A stretch of 64,000 nt of DNA from Paracoccaceae bacterium. Its GTDB lineage: Bacteria > Pseudomonadota > Alphaproteobacteria > Rhodobacterales > Rhodobacteraceae. The translations under genes were made by a program, and so were the position numbers. The stretch lies in contig JAFMHK010000001.1 of assembly GCA_017854585.1 (NCBI GenBank), positions 62,001 through 126,000 on the forward strand. Direction: 5' to 3'. Numbering within the stretch: position 1 is the stretch's first letter; the number at the start of each line of letters is the position of its first letter. Below, piece by piece: positions 48,522-58,012 of the stretch. The notes under the pieces are model-generated. The model made no database searches. It was given only the letters and a program-made list of their open reading frames with translations, and was not told the origin of the DNA.

Positions 48522-48667
48522 ATAAGACTTTTTCTCAGTATTTTCTGATCATGGAAAGCGGGAAAAAATGTGGCTGGGTCGGGATACGACAGAGTTATCC
48601 CGAATAGATTCAACATCCATACCCGGGGAAAAATACCGGATGAACAGTGGCGCAAACCCAGATTGTG

Positions 48668-48698
48668 GTGCATGAAACACAGAACACATTTCATGCAC
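48668..48698. repeat. 10-bp perfect inverted repeat before maf
   Basis: GTGCATGAAA (48668-48677) and TTTCATGCAC (48689-48698) with an 11-base spacer. No T-run follows, so it looks more like an operator or origin element than a terminator. Confidence 0.55.
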
Positions 48699-48725
48699 TG
48701 TGTTGTCCCGCGACGTGACAGGCAG

Positions 48726-48734
48726 TTATCCACG
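48726..48734 (+). promoter_or_regulatory. DnaA box-like 9-mer (TTATCCACG)
   Basis: The same 9-mer as at 48415 but in opposite orientation, only 10 bases before the maf start codon. It could also let DnaA influence maf transcription. Confidence 0.55.
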
Positions 48735-48744
48735 GTCTTGTCCC

Positions 48745-49341
48745 ATGACAGAAATCATCCTTGCCTCCCAATCTGCCGCCAGACAGGGCATGTTGCGACA
48801 GGTTGGCGTGCCGTTCCGCGCCCTTCCCGCACGAATCGATGAAGAATCGATCCGCGCTTCCCTCGTTGAGGAAGGTGCCACTGCGCGCGACGTTGTCGAT
48901 GCTCTGGCCGAGTTCAAAGCGCGCCGGGTGTCGGAAAAACAGCCAGACGACATCGTCATAGGGTCGGATCAAATTCTGGCATTCAAAGGTGCCATAATGG
49001 CAAAATCCGATGACAGGGATGCCGCAGCCGAGCAGTTGCGCCGGTTGCGCGGCCAGACGCACCAACTGTTGTCGGCTGTGGTCGTCTATGAACATCAAAA
49101 GCCGGTTTGGCGTTTCGTAGGCGAAGCCCGTCTTACGATGCAGCCTTTTTCAGACCAATTCCTTGCGGCATATCTTGACCGAAACTGGCCGGATGTGTCC
49201 GATTCCGTCGGTGCGTATAAGCTTGAGAAAGAGGGTGCCCGGCTCTTTTCGCGGGTTCAGGGTGACTATTTCACCGTTCTGGGATTACCGTTACTGGAGC
49301 TCCTTGCATATCTGGGGAACCGGGGGATTTTGGAAAGATGA
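48745..49341 (+). CDS. Maf family nucleotide pyrophosphatase
   Basis: Maf proteins hydrolyse modified or canonical pyrimidine nucleoside triphosphates and affect septation when overproduced. The 198-residue protein has [14 protein letters not shown] at the N-terminus (Maf SxSPRR-type motif, diverged), [10 protein letters not shown] near residue 71 and [15 protein letters not shown] near the C-terminus. The ATG at 48745 was chosen because the family sequence begins there; the frame is open 15 codons upstream through a DnaA-box-like motif. It is the first gene of a rightward run, with a four-base overlap to aroE. Confidence 0.9.
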   Translation: MTEIILASQSAARQGMLRQVGVPFRALPARIDEESIRASLVEEGATARDVVDALAEFKARRVSEKQPDDIVIGSDQILAFKGAIMAKSDDRDAAAEQLRRLRGQTHQLLSAVVVYEHQKPVWRFVGEARLTMQPFSDQFLAAYLDRNWPDVSDSVGAYKLEKEGARLFSRVQGDYFTVLGLPLLELLAYLGNRGILER

Positions 49342-50168
49342 CAAACAAGATCCGACTGGCCGGAGTGATCGGTGACCCGATAGCCCACAGCCGTTCACCC
49401 AAGCTGCATGGACATTGGATTCAACGCTACGGTCTGTCTGGATACTACATCCCGATCCACGTTCGCCATGACGACCTTGCCCAAGTTCTCAGGACCCTTC
49501 CAAAAATGGGGTTTTCGGGGGTAAACGTCACCATTCCGCACAAGGAATATGTTCTTCAACTGGCTGATACAGTGACTGATAGGGCCGCACTGATCGGTGC
49601 AGCAAACACCCTGACCTTCACGGGCGCCGGGATGATTCAGGCCGATAATACCGACGGTATCGGTTTTCTTGCAAATATACGCCAAGCTATATCCGGTTGG
49701 CGCGCGTCAAGAGGCCCCGCGTTGGTTTTGGGCGCAGGCGGTGCTGCAAAGGCGATCGTGTCGGCTTTGCTATCGGACGGCGCACCGCAGGTAACGGTGG
49801 TCAACCGCACGCGCGCCCGCGCCGAAGCCTTGAAGGATCACTTTGGTGCACGGGTGGTCGTTCAGGACTGGACGCAGATACCAAACCTCGTTGGCAGCAG
49901 TGCGCTCTTGGTGAATACGACATCCCTTGGAATGGAGGGGCAGATGCCACTGGCCCTTGATCTGTCACGTCTTCATCCACCGACGGTGGTCACTGATATT
50001 GTCTATACACCTTTGCAGACACAGTTCCTGTGCGATGCCGCCGCCAAGGGGTGTCCGACGGTTGATGGGTTGGGGATGCTCTTGCATCAGGCCGTGCCCG
50101 GTTTTGAACGCTGGTTCAGCTATACGCCCGAGGTCGATGATGAATTGCGGCAGGCAGTGTTGTCCTGA
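49338..50168 (+). CDS. aroE: shikimate dehydrogenase
   Basis: It reduces 3-dehydroshikimate to shikimate with NADPH in aromatic amino acid synthesis. The 276-residue protein has the substrate motif [14 protein letters not shown] near residue 12, [10 protein letters not shown] (catalytic Lys) near residue 64, the NADP loop [10 protein letters not shown] and NRTRARA. The ATG overlaps the maf stop (ATGA) and its stop overlaps the coaE start by one base (TGATG). Confidence 0.96.
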   Translation: MTNKIRLAGVIGDPIAHSRSPKLHGHWIQRYGLSGYYIPIHVRHDDLAQVLRTLPKMGFSGVNVTIPHKEYVLQLADTVTDRAALIGAANTLTFTGAGMIQADNTDGIGFLANIRQAISGWRASRGPALVLGAGGAAKAIVSALLSDGAPQVTVVNRTRARAEALKDHFGARVVVQDWTQIPNLVGSSALLVNTTSLGMEGQMPLALDLSRLHPPTVVTDIVYTPLQTQFLCDAAAKGCPTVDGLGMLLHQAVPGFERWFSYTPEVDDELRQAVLS

Positions 50169-50761
50169 TGGCTATCGTTGTTGGTCTGACCGGGTCCATT
50201 GGGATGGGAAAATCGACGACTGCGGCAATGTTCCGCGATCTGGGCGTTCCCGTGTGGGATGCTGACGCCGCGGTGCATCGGCTGTATGGGCGCGGTGGCG
50301 CGGCTGTGGCGCCGATTGCCGAGCATTTCCCGACAGCCGTCGTTGATGGGCAGGTTGATCGCTCCCAGTTGAAATCGATCATCAAACAAGACCCAACAGC
50401 GCTTGATAGGATCGAATCCATCGTTCATCCACTTGTTGCTGAAGACCGCGCCGAATTTATTCGAGAAAATGCCGCCCCCCCCATTATCGTTGTCGATGTT
50501 CCCTTGTTGTTTGAAACGGGCGGTGATCGGTTTGTCGATGTTACGGTCGTTGTCTCCACTGACCCCGAAGAACAGCGCCGCCGCGTTCTTGCACGGCCCG
50601 GCACCTCTCCCGAGATGTTTGAGGCGATGCTGGCACGCCAAATGCCCGACGACGAAAAACGCCGCCGTGCCAATCATGTCATTCAGACAGACACGCTTGA
50701 ATCCGCGCGGCAGGCCGTCGAAGCTCTCATCCATCAGTTGAAAGGTCCGGACCATGCGTGA
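50168..50761 (+). CDS. coaE: dephospho-CoA kinase
   Basis: It catalyses the last step of coenzyme A synthesis. The 197-residue protein has the P-loop [18 protein letters not shown] at the N-terminus, [13 protein letters not shown] and [13 protein letters not shown]. It is third in the maf-aroE-coaE-dnaQ run, with overlaps on both sides (one base with aroE, eight bases with dnaQ). Confidence 0.96.
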   Translation: MAIVVGLTGSIGMGKSTTAAMFRDLGVPVWDADAAVHRLYGRGGAAVAPIAEHFPTAVVDGQVDRSQLKSIIKQDPTALDRIESIVHPLVAEDRAEFIRENAAPPIIVVDVPLLFETGGDRFVDVTVVVSTDPEEQRRRVLARPGTSPEMFEAMLARQMPDDEKRRRANHVIQTDTLESARQAVEALIHQLKGPDHA

Positions 50762-51446
50762 AATCGTGCTTGATACCGAAACCACCGGGTTAGACCCGTT
50801 TGATGGGCACCGCATCGTTGAAATCGGCGCAGTTGAACTGTGGAACCATGTGCCGACCGGAAAAACTTACCATCAATACATCAACCCGGAACGCAGCATG
50901 CCATCCGAGGCGTTTGCTGTTCACGGGATCTCGGCTGAGTTTCTGGTGGACAAGCCTGTCTTCAAAGGGATCGCACGGGAGTTCATCGACTTCATCGATG
51001 GTGGCCAACTCATTATCCACAACGCTGCCTTCGACATGAAGTTCTTGAACGCGGAACTGAAATGGGCGGGTCACGCCGATCTTCCGACATCGCGCGCAAT
51101 CGATACGCTGGCAATCGCACGGCGGCGGTTTCCGGGTTCGCCAGCCTCACTTGATGCCCTTTGCCGGCGGTTCGGCATCGACAATGGCGCGCGAACGCTG
51201 CACGGCGCGCTTCTCGATTCCGAGATTCTGGCCGAGGTCTATCTGGAGCTAATCGGCGGGAAACAACCCGACTTTGCCTTGAGCGCGACCCCGCAAAGGC
51301 AAAAGGCGACGCAGGTTGACGAGGCATGGCGACCCCGCCCTCGAGAGGTCAAATTAGCCTCGCGGTTGAGTGACGCCGAAAAAAAGGCCCACGATGAATT
51401 CATCGTGGACCTCGGAGATCACGCGCATTGGCGCAAGATCAGCTGA
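50754..51446 (+). CDS. dnaQ: DNA polymerase III epsilon subunit (proofreading exonuclease)
   Basis: DnaQ is the 3'-5' proofreading subunit of the replicative polymerase. The 230-residue protein carries Exo [12 protein letters not shown] (Asp7, Glu9), Exo [13 protein letters not shown] near residue 85, and Exo IIIe [14 protein letters not shown] (His and Asp). The C-terminal region for binding the alpha subunit is short. Its stop abuts the secB stop: TGATCA is shared as two opposite stops. Confidence 0.96.
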   Translation: MREIVLDTETTGLDPFDGHRIVEIGAVELWNHVPTGKTYHQYINPERSMPSEAFAVHGISAEFLVDKPVFKGIAREFIDFIDGGQLIIHNAAFDMKFLNAELKWAGHADLPTSRAIDTLAIARRRFPGSPASLDALCRRFGIDNGARTLHGALLDSEILAEVYLELIGGKQPDFALSATPQRQKATQVDEAWRPRPREVKLASRLSDAEKKAHDEFIVDLGDHAHWRKIS

Positions 51447-51959
51447 TCAGGCGTCAGCTTTTGGGCCGGCTGCCGCAGCAGCGGCACGCTGCGCAATCTG
51501 GTTGCGATAAAGCGCCACAAAATCAATAGTATCCAGGTTTAGCGGCGGATAGCCCCCATCGCGCGTGACGTCTGAGACGATACGACGAATGAATGGAAAA
51601 AGCATCCGTGGGCATTCGATCATCAGGTAGGGGTGGAGCTGTTTTTCATCGATATTCTCGATCTTGAAGACGCCGCCATATTCCATTTCCAGCAAAAAGA
51701 TCGGAACGGGCTTTTCTTCCTTGGTCTTGCTGTCGATCTTGATCTTGACGATAACGTCAAACAGGTTGTCACCCTCGCGCTTGCGCGCGTCCATACCGAC
51801 CTGAATCTGGATGTCTGGTTGCACCTGCGATTGAAGCGACTTCTGCGCTGCGATGTTCTCGAACGACAGATCTCGGACGAACTGCCCGACAATTTGCATT
51901 TTCGGAAGGGTTGGTTGGGACGTCTCCGCGCCGGCAGCGCTCCCGTTCGTTTCGGCCAT
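51447..51959 (-). CDS. secB: protein-export chaperone SecB
   Basis: SecB is a tetrameric chaperone that keeps preproteins unfolded for SecA. The 170-residue protein has a disordered N-terminal tail (residues 1-20), FVRDLSFENIAAQKSL, IFLLEMEYGGVFKIEN and IECPRMLFPFIRRIVSDVTRDGG. The start at ATG 51959 (MAETNGSA) follows GGAGAG; an alternative start lies seven codons upstream. It is convergent with dnaQ. Confidence 0.96.
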   Translation of the reverse strand: MAETNGSAAGAETSQPTLPKMQIVGQFVRDLSFENIAAQKSLQSQVQPDIQIQVGMDARKREGDNLFDVIVKIKIDSKTKEEKPVPIFLLEMEYGGVFKIENIDEKQLHPYLMIECPRMLFPFIRRIVSDVTRDGGYPPLNLDTIDFVALYRNQIAQRAAAAAAGPKADA

Positions 51960-52014
51960 TGGGCTCTCCAGTTCAATCAACGTTACGGTTCTCTACCAGC
52001 CCCCGGCGGGAGCC

Positions 52015-52479
52015 TCAATGGCGACGCCAACCCGATGGGCCATCCCGGGGCGGGTCATCTACGGTATATTCCGCGTCGATGACATTGTCCTGCTGATCGG
52101 ACCACCCGCCCTGTCCCGATACGACGGACTGGACGGTAATCCGCTTGCGCAACTCGCGGAAGATCAGAGCCCGTACACCGGGCACTAAAAGCGCGAACCC
52201 GACGGCATCGGTGAAAAAACCCGGCGTCAGCAAAAGCGCCCCGGAAAACAGGATCATCGCGCCGTCAGCCAGTGGTTCGGTAGGATCCGTCAGCGTGTCC
52301 AGCCGTTGGCGCAGACGGGCAAGGGTTTGCATCCCCTGAGAGCGCACCAACCAAGTCCCGATGATGGCCGTCAGCACGACGATCACCAAGGTCCACCACA
52401 GACCGATGAAACCACCAACCTGAATGAACAGAGCGATCTCGATCAACGGAATCGCCAGAAAAACGAAAAACAGCCACAT
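52015..52479 (-). CDS. fxsA: FxsA family membrane protein
   Basis: FxsA is a small inner-membrane protein first noted as a phage-exclusion suppressor in E. coli; its normal role is unclear. The 154-residue product has hydrophobic segments at residues about 1-22 (MWLFFVFLAIPLIEIALFIQ), 26-44 and 70-95 (the GALLLTPGFFTDAVGFALLVP signature) and a hydrophilic tail. The start was taken at ATG 52479 after GAAAGG, giving the family's usual beginning. It is upstream of secB on the same strand, 55 bases away. Confidence 0.87.
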   Translation of the reverse strand: MWLFFVFLAIPLIEIALFIQVGGFIGLWWTLVIVVLTAIIGTWLVRSQGMQTLARLRQRLDTLTDPTEPLADGAMILFSGALLLTPGFFTDAVGFALLVPGVRALIFRELRKRITVQSVVSGQGGWSDQQDNVIDAEYTVDDPPRDGPSGWRRH

Positions 52480-52593
52480 GATTCGGGCCTTTCTGCTAAT
52501 CAACCGGTGGTTCATGGACTTGACCCCACCCATCACTTACATATGTCCCTTGGAGCGGCAATTTAAGGCCGCAATCCTTATCCGAGGTTCCCG

Positions 52594-53253
52594 ATGAACT
52601 CTTCCCTTCTTTCTTTGCTCGTCCTTGCCGGTATCGCAGTGTTTCTTATTCTGCGGTTACGCAGTGTTTTGGGCACACGTGAAGGGTTCGAAAAGCCGAC
52701 TGCCCCCCGTGTGGCCGCAAAGTCCGACCCCCGACGCGACTTCGAGGTAATCGAAGGCGGTCCCGACCGGGACATTACCGATCACGTGGAAGATGGCAGC
52801 GATGCCGCCAAGGCGCTTGCGGCCATGAAGCTGGCAGAGCCCGGGTTTTCGGTATCCGACTTCCTGCAGGGCGGTCGCGGCGCCTATGAGATGATCCTCA
52901 TGGCATTCGAAAGCGGAAACATCGACGATCTGCGCAGCTTTCTTGCTCCCGATGTTCTGGAGACGTTCGAGGAGGTAATTCGCCAGCGCGAGTCGCAGGG
53001 CCTAAGGATCGATGCCCACTTTGTCGGGGTCCGCGAATTGAGTTTGGAAGATGCGACGTTTGACCGGTCCACTAACGAGGGGGAAATCAGCATCCGCTTC
53101 GTGGGCGAGTTGACCTCGGTTGTGCGCAACCGCGACGGTGATATCGTCGAAGGCGATCCGAATGAAATCAAGCGTCAGCGCGATGTCTGGACTTTTGGAC
53201 GAACAATGGGAAGCTCGGATCCGAACTGGATGCTGGTAGCCACCGGCGGATGA
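52594..53253 (+). CDS. Tim44/TimA family putative adaptor protein
   Basis: The 219-residue protein has one N-terminal membrane segment (residues about 3-21, SLLSLLVLAGIAVFLILRL) and a C-terminal Tim44-like domain (FLQGGRGAYEMILMAFESGNIDDLRSFL, then EIKRQRDVWTFGRTM at the end). The family is related to the mitochondrial import-motor anchor Tim44, and in alphaproteobacteria it is a membrane-associated protein of uncertain role. It is divergent from fxsA and three bases upstream of mltA. Confidence 0.87.
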   Translation: MNSSLLSLLVLAGIAVFLILRLRSVLGTREGFEKPTAPRVAAKSDPRRDFEVIEGGPDRDITDHVEDGSDAAKALAAMKLAEPGFSVSDFLQGGRGAYEMILMAFESGNIDDLRSFLAPDVLETFEEVIRQRESQGLRIDAHFVGVRELSLEDATFDRSTNEGEISIRFVGELTSVVRNRDGDIVEGDPNEIKRQRDVWTFGRTMGSSDPNWMLVATGG

Positions 53254-53256
53254 CAC

Positions 53257-54285
53257 ATGGCTTGGAGGCGCGGCATCCTCTTGGCGGCAGCCCTTGGGCT
53301 TGCATCAGCGGGGATCGCCGTGTCTGAGGAATCGGCCCGTATCCTGTCATTCGACGACCTTGATGGATGGGCCGAAGATGATCATGCGGAGGCGATGGCG
53401 GTCTTTCAGTCGACGTGTTCCGACATGGAGGGCCATGATTGGGAATCCCTTTGTGCCGTGGCCCGTAGTAACCCGGACCCACGTGCATTTTTCGAGCTTT
53501 TCTTTCGGCCCGTCTTGATCGGTGGAGATCGCCCCGCGCTTTTCACGGGGTATTTCGAACCCGAGCTGGAAGGCTCTCGCTTTCGCAGCTCCAGATTTCA
53601 GTATCCCATATATCGCTTGCCGCCGGAGGTGCAGGGCCAATGGCGCACCCGCGCCGACATCGAGACATCCGGAATATTGGAGGGTCGCGGGCTAGAAATC
53701 GCTTGGGTCGATGACGCGGTTGAGCTTTTCTTTCTGCAAATTCAAGGATCTGGCCGGATCCGTTTGGCTGAAGGTGGAACGATCCGGGTCGGCTATGGCG
53801 GTCGCAATGGCCACGAATACCGATCCGTGGGCCAAGAAATGATACGTCGCGGTATCTACGAGCCGCATCAGGTCTCTGCGCAGGTGATCCAGTCTTGGGT
53901 GCGCCGCTATCCGACCGCCGGGGTGGAACTCTTGCGTCACAACCCATCCTACGTATTCTTTCGCGAAGTTGATATTGACGATCCAACGCTGGGCCCCCTT
54001 GGGGCGATGAACCGCTCCATTACCCCGATGCGGACAATTGCCGTCGATCCCGCCCATACGCCATTGGGCGCTCCTGTCTGGATCGAAAAGGACGGTGACA
54101 ACCCCTTGCGGCGGCTTATGGTGGCGCAAGATACCGGGGGTGCCATCCGCGGCGCTCAGCGGGCTGATGTTTTCTTTGGTTATGGGGACGCGGCCGGGTC
54201 GGCGGCTGGAACGCTTCGTGACCCCGGTCGTATGGTGGTCTTGTTTCCGATAGAGCTGGCCCACCAACTTGTTCCGGACGCCTGA
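53257..54285 (+). CDS. mltA: MltA-type lytic transglycosylase
   Basis: MltA cleaves peptidoglycan glycan strands, producing 1,6-anhydro ends. The 342-residue protein has an N-terminal signal peptide (residues about 1-22, no lipobox Cys, so a soluble periplasmic form rather than an E. coli-like lipoprotein). It has FTGYFEPELEGSR in the MltA domain and a C-terminal 3D domain with VDPAHTPLGAPVWI and VAQDTGGAIRGAQRADVFFG, the latter holding the catalytic Asp. It lies between the Tim44-like and Smr genes, three bases from each. Confidence 0.93.
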   Translation: MAWRRGILLAAALGLASAGIAVSEESARILSFDDLDGWAEDDHAEAMAVFQSTCSDMEGHDWESLCAVARSNPDPRAFFELFFRPVLIGGDRPALFTGYFEPELEGSRFRSSRFQYPIYRLPPEVQGQWRTRADIETSGILEGRGLEIAWVDDAVELFFLQIQGSGRIRLAEGGTIRVGYGGRNGHEYRSVGQEMIRRGIYEPHQVSAQVIQSWVRRYPTAGVELLRHNPSYVFFREVDIDDPTLGPLGAMNRSITPMRTIAVDPAHTPLGAPVWIEKDGDNPLRRLMVAQDTGGAIRGAQRADVFFGYGDAAGSAAGTLRDPGRMVVLFPIELAHQLVPDA

Positions 54286-54288
54286 CAA

Positions 54289-54885
54289 ATGAGCCGACGT
54301 AAAAAGCCACGGCTGACTGCCGATGACGCCGAGCTATGGGCGCGGGTTATCCAGACCGCCAAACCGCTGTCGCCCGTCAGGCCAAAACCCGGCCTTGCGG
54401 CGCCCAAGGCGCAACCCAAGAAGCCTCTGCCGCCTCAGTTCGAGATCATGGATTTCCGGGTCGGTGAAACGGCAGACACATCAGGAAGCCAGACAGCCAG
54501 CCGCCGCAGTCTGGATGGGGGTGCGCTGGTTGCACCGTTGCGCATGGACAGCGCAAAGCATCGCAAGATGGTGCGGGGCAAGGTCCGCCCGGAGGGGCGC
54601 CTCGATCTGCACGGAATGACCCTGTCGCAGGCGCATCCAGAGCTGGTCAGTTTCATCATGCGGGCCCATGCGGATGCGAAACGGTTGGTCCTAGTGATTA
54701 CCGGCAAGGGCAAGGACCGTGATGATCCGGGCCCCATTCCCGGCAGACGCGGTGTCCTGAAGCATCAGGTTCCGGGCTGGCTAGCGGCGCCGCCCCTAAA
54801 TGCGGTCGTTCTGGAAACCCGTGAAGCACACCTCAAGCATGGCGGTGCCGGTGCCTATTACGTCTACCTTAGCCGCAGTCGCTAA
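54289..54885 (+). CDS. Smr/MutS2-type endonuclease domain protein
   Basis: The 198-residue protein has a basic N-terminus and a C-terminal Smr domain (residues about 100-198): LDLHGMTLSQAHPELVSFI, LVLVITGKGK and HGGAGAYYVYLSRSR at the end. Smr domains can nick DNA or RNA; the function of these small alphaproteobacterial proteins is not settled. The ATG at 54289 follows mltA by three bases, so they are probably co-transcribed. Confidence 0.9.
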   Translation: MSRRKKPRLTADDAELWARVIQTAKPLSPVRPKPGLAAPKAQPKKPLPPQFEIMDFRVGETADTSGSQTASRRSLDGGALVAPLRMDSAKHRKMVRGKVRPEGRLDLHGMTLSQAHPELVSFIMRAHADAKRLVLVITGKGKDRDDPGPIPGRRGVLKHQVPGWLAAPPLNAVVLETREAHLKHGGAGAYYVYLSRSR

Positions 54886-54957
54886 CGATTTCTTGCCCTA
54901 CAGGGCTGCATTGACCTTTGAGGTAGTGCCCAGAACGCGCCGCCCCGCTACCAATAA

Positions 54958-54986
54958 TCCGGCATCAGTCCCGGCCTTATGCCGGA
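54958..54986. terminator. inverted repeat between convergent smr and hslU genes
   Basis: TCCGGCAT...ATGCCGGA, eight-base perfect arms with a 13-base loop, sits in the 113-base convergent gap. A T-rich tract follows on the minus-strand side only (ATTATT), so it may terminate transcription from either side weakly. Confidence 0.5.
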
Positions 54987-54998
54987 CGTTGGCACGCA

Positions 54999-56315
54999 CT
55001 ACAGAACATAGCGGCTCAAATCTGCCGATCGCAGCAGGTGCCCCAGATTGGCCTCCACGAAAGCGGCATCGACGGTGATGCTTTCGCCGGATTTATCGGG
55101 CGCATTGAAGCTCAGCTCTTCGAATACGCGCTCCATCACGGTGTAAAGTCGCCGCGCTCCAATGTTTTCCACACTGCGGTTCACTTCGGCCGCAATCCGC
55201 GCAAGTGCGGTTATCCCATCATCAGTGAAGCTGACGATGACCTCCTCGGTCGCCATCAGGGCGGTATACTGCCGGGTCAGCGCGTTGTCGGTCTCTGTCA
55301 GGATCCGAACGAAGTCGTCTTCCGTCAGGGCGCGAAGCTCGACCCTGATCGGCAATCGACCCTGCAATTCCGGCAGCAGATCCGACGGCTTGGCGATGTG
55401 AAACGCACCAGATGCGATGAAAAGGATGTGGTCTGTCTTTACAGGCCCGTGTTTCGTGGAAACGGTCGTCCCCTCGATCAAGGGAAGCAGGTCTCGTTGT
55501 ACCCCCTCGCGGGAAACATCCGCACCGCGCGATTCAGACCTGACCGCGACCTTGTCGATTTCGTCGATAAAAACGATGCCGTCTTGCTCGACCGCGCGAA
55601 TGGCTTCCCGTGTCACCATCTCGGGATCCAGAAGTTTGTCCGCCTCCTCGTCAACGAGGATTTCGTAGCTGGCGGCCACGGTCATCTTCCGCTTCACCTT
55701 GCGACCCCCAAAGGCTTTGCCAAACAAATCACCAAGGTTCATCCCGCCCGGCATCCCGCCCATCCCGCCGGGTTGACCGGGGATCTCGAACATCGGCATC
55801 GGGCTGGAGCTGTCGGCCACCTCCAGTTCGATGATCGACGCATCCAACTCCCCAGAGCGGAGCTTCTTTCGAAACATCTCGCGCGTCTGATCGCGTGCGT
55901 CTTGCCCTGCCAGCACCTCAATAACGCGCGTTTCGGCTGCATCGTGCGCCTTGGCTTTCACCTCTTCACGCATGTGTTCGCGCACCATGACTTGGGCCGC
56001 GTCAACAAGATCGCGGATAATCTGTTCGACATCGCGACCAACATACCCGACCTCGGTATACTTCGTCGCCTCCACCTTGATGAATGGCGCGCGAGCCAGT
56101 TTCGCCAGCCGACGACTGATCTCGGTCTTGCCTACGCCGGTTGGCCCGATCATCAGGATGTTCTTGGGGTAAACCTCGTCCCGCAGGTCGTCACCCAATT
56201 GCTTGCGCCGCCACCTATTGCGAAGGGCCACCGCCACGGCACGTTTGGCCGCGTTTTGCCCGATGATAAAGCGGTCAAGCTCGGATACGATTTCGCGCGG
56301 GGTCAGGTCGGTCAA
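54999..56315 (-). CDS. hslU: ATP-dependent protease ATPase subunit HslU
   Basis: HslU unfolds substrates for the HslV peptidase. The 438-residue protein has Walker [17 protein letters not shown] near residue 57, the I domain (residues about 110-240), Walker [11 protein letters not shown] and sensor motifs, and ends with LSRYVL, the C-terminal tail that docks into HslV. The start is TTG at 56315, overlapping the upstream gene's stop (TTGA) and preceded by a perfect AGGAGG, so translation is coupled. Confidence 0.96.
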   Translation of the reverse strand: MTDLTPREIVSELDRFIIGQNAAKRAVAVALRNRWRRKQLGDDLRDEVYPKNILMIGPTGVGKTEISRRLAKLARAPFIKVEATKYTEVGYVGRDVEQIIRDLVDAAQVMVREHMREEVKAKAHDAAETRVIEVLAGQDARDQTREMFRKKLRSGELDASIIELEVADSSSPMPMFEIPGQPGGMGGMPGGMNLGDLFGKAFGGRKVKRKMTVAASYEILVDEEADKLLDPEMVTREAIRAVEQDGIVFIDEIDKVAVRSESRGADVSREGVQRDLLPLIEGTTVSTKHGPVKTDHILFIASGAFHIAKPSDLLPELQGRLPIRVELRALTEDDFVRILTETDNALTRQYTALMATEEVIVSFTDDGITALARIAAEVNRSVENIGARRLYTVMERVFEELSFNAPDKSGESITVDAAFVEANLGHLLRSADLSRYVL

Positions 56316-57397
56316 ATTTCAGCCTCCTCAGCCGTTAACATGGTCCATGGTGGCAGTCGGTCCTTGCCGGGAAATCCGGGGAGGATTTCCATCAGGATGC
56401 GACGCAGGACTTCCCACTGTGCGCCAAGTCCGATCAGACCAAAGCCCAACAACATGATCACAAGAAAAGCGTTGCCCTGCATCACAGTGATGGACAGCGC
56501 AACAATATAGCCAACCCCAGACACCAGAAACGATCGGCGGTCGATGACGACGGCAAACAGGGCCATCGCCATCACAAATCCGACCAGGACGATCTGCGCA
56601 AGAACCGTCCCGGCGGAAAACAGGCTGAGCGCTACGGTGTTCACGATGGCAGGTGCCGCTAAAATATGAAGCCAGAAACCGCTGGATGCCCGGCGCGTGA
56701 TGCGGTGTGGATCACTCATGTCAAAGGCCAAGGCAATCGCCAAGCCAATGACACCCAGAACAATTGTCAGAATTGCAAACGGGCCATCGGCCGACAGCAG
56801 AAAGATGTCTTGAGCGGACTCCGGCACCGCGCCGCCCACCGCGGCAATGCCAAAAGCGGTCGCAAAAACACTGATTGCAATGAGGGCGACGGTGAACGGC
56901 ACCCGAAAAAGCGCGTAATATCCCATCAGGCACATTCCGCACACAGCCGCCGTGGTGGTCAGCCCCCCCTGAAAATTCATATCGAACGCCGCAGCCAATG
57001 ACGCCCCCGTCTGACCGGCGCTGACGCCGAACATCACCGCCAGTGCGATAGACGGAGCAACCATTCTTCGCTTCAACGTGAAATACCTGGCCAACAATGC
57101 GATCCCGCCCATGGCAATCAAGGCGTATATAAAGCCAGCCACGTATCCCGTCATCGACATGGACGCGAGGCCAAGCCCGGTCAGGCCCAGCCAGCCCGCA
57201 AAGATAATGACCAACCCGACCACAATGAATATCTCGTTGAAACCGCGAAATAATTCGAACGGTTCGTCAAGTCCGGTCATGTGCGTCCGTGCGCCCCGGC
57301 GGGTATCGGCCAGTGCAATCAACGAAGCCGCTTGTGCTTCTGTCAACATTCCGGCACCCACCGCGGCCCGAATGTCGTCGCGGTTCACGTTTGCCAT
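56312..57397 (-). CDS. polytopic membrane protein of unknown function between hslV and hslU
   Basis: The 361-residue product has a soluble N-terminus (residues 1-45, [15 protein letters not shown], resembling the start of DUF2157-like proteins) followed by about ten hydrophobic segments. The remainder consists of repeated Ala/Gly-rich helices with few charges. I cannot name a function. It sits three bases after hslV and overlaps hslU by four bases, so expression follows the HslVU protease. A role in envelope stress or as a protease-associated membrane factor is only inference. Confidence 0.85.
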   Translation of the reverse strand: MANVNRDDIRAAVGAGMLTEAQAASLIALADTRRGARTHMTGLDEPFELFRGFNEIFIVVGLVIIFAGWLGLTGLGLASMSMTGYVAGFIYALIAMGGIALLARYFTLKRRMVAPSIALAVMFGVSAGQTGASLAAAFDMNFQGGLTTTAAVCGMCLMGYYALFRVPFTVALIAISVFATAFGIAAVGGAVPESAQDIFLLSADGPFAILTIVLGVIGLAIALAFDMSDPHRITRRASSGFWLHILAAPAIVNTVALSLFSAGTVLAQIVLVGFVMAMALFAVVIDRRSFLVSGVGYIVALSITVMQGNAFLVIMLLGFGLIGLGAQWEVLRRILMEILPGFPGKDRLPPWTMLTAEEAEI

Positions 57398-57400
57398 GCG

Positions 57401-57961
57401 TTATCCCTTGGAAATCCGCTCAACGGTCAGGTTGCCGTTGGTGTAAACGCAAATATCAGCGGCAATCTGCATCGCCTCGCGGGCGATCTGCTCGGCGGCT
57501 TTGTCCGTATCCAGCATCGCCCGTGCGGCGGCCAATGCAAAGTTCCCGCCAGATCCGATGGCCGCGATTCCGTGTTCGGGTTCCAGCACATCGCCCGCAC
57601 CCGTGATGACGTACAACTCTGCGCCATCGGTCACGATCAGCATTGCCTCAAGCTTCTGAAGGTATTTATCGGTGCGCCAGTCCTTGGCCAATTCAACGCA
57701 GGCGCGCTGCAATTGTCCGGGCGTGGCCTCCAACTTGACCTCCAGCCGTTCCAGCAGGGTGAAGGCATCGGCCGTTGATCCGGCGAACCCGCAAACCACC
57801 TCGTGGCCGCCGGGGTTCAGTCGCCGCACCTTTCGGGCGGTTCCCTTGATGACGGTCTGTCCAAGGCTGACCTGCCCGTCGCCAGCAACGACAACCTCGT
57901 TATCTTTGCGCACACCGATGATAGTCGTGCCGTGCCAGCCCGGGAATTCTGATTTGGTCAT
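57401..57961 (-). CDS. hslV: ATP-dependent protease peptidase subunit HslV
   Basis: HslV is the proteasome-like double-hexamer peptidase. The 186-residue precursor has an 11-residue propeptide, with the mature N-terminal nucleophile Thr12 in [14 protein letters not shown]. Other family features are [17 protein letters not shown] and [15 protein letters not shown]. It is upstream of the membrane protein and hslU. The crtC stop lies only 42 bases upstream on the same strand, so read-through from the pigment genes is possible. Confidence 0.96.
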   Translation of the reverse strand: MTKSEFPGWHGTTIIGVRKDNEVVVAGDGQVSLGQTVIKGTARKVRRLNPGGHEVVCGFAGSTADAFTLLERLEVKLEATPGQLQRACVELAKDWRTDKYLQKLEAMLIVTDGAELYVITGAGDVLEPEHGIAAIGSGGNFALAAARAMLDTDKAAEQIAREAMQIAADICVYTNGNLTVERISKG

Positions 57962-57983
57962 GCTGTCCTCGTCCGTTTCAGTC

Positions 57984-58012
57984 TATATGGACAGGGTCGG
58001 CGACTACGACAA
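57984..58012 (-). promoter_or_regulatory. possible hslV promoter at the crtC 3' end
   Basis: On the minus strand TTGTCG (58007-58012) and CATATA (57984-57989) are 17 bases apart, about 23 bases before the hslV start. Reading it as a heat-shock promoter is possible (GTTG in place of CTTG, CCATAT -10) but imperfect. Confidence 0.35.

Larger units (their letters stand above)
48340..48744. other. probable chromosomal replication origin (oriC)
   Basis: The 531-base gap 48214-48744 between divergent rho and maf is the only long gene-free stretch in the window. It is clearly more AT-rich than its surroundings, especially at 48365-48392 and 48505-48550. It carries DnaA-box-like 9-mers: TTATCCACG on the minus strand at 48415-48423 and on the plus strand at 48726-48734, with weaker versions at 48471-48479, 48482-48490 and 48595-48603. 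It also carries a TTAA-N7-TTAA CtrA-type motif and inverted repeats. Flanking genes (rho, mnmE, mnmG, rsmG, parAB on one side; maf, aroE, coaE, dnaQ, secB on the other) are those bordering oriC in Caulobacter and relatives, and transcription diverges here. The DnaA-box matches lack perfect TTATCCACA copies, so functional proof is absent. Confidence 0.75.

Noticed and set aside
55038-56510. A 490-codon open frame opposite hslU
   Set aside because: The complement of HslU; composition and lack of motifs mark it as a shadow.
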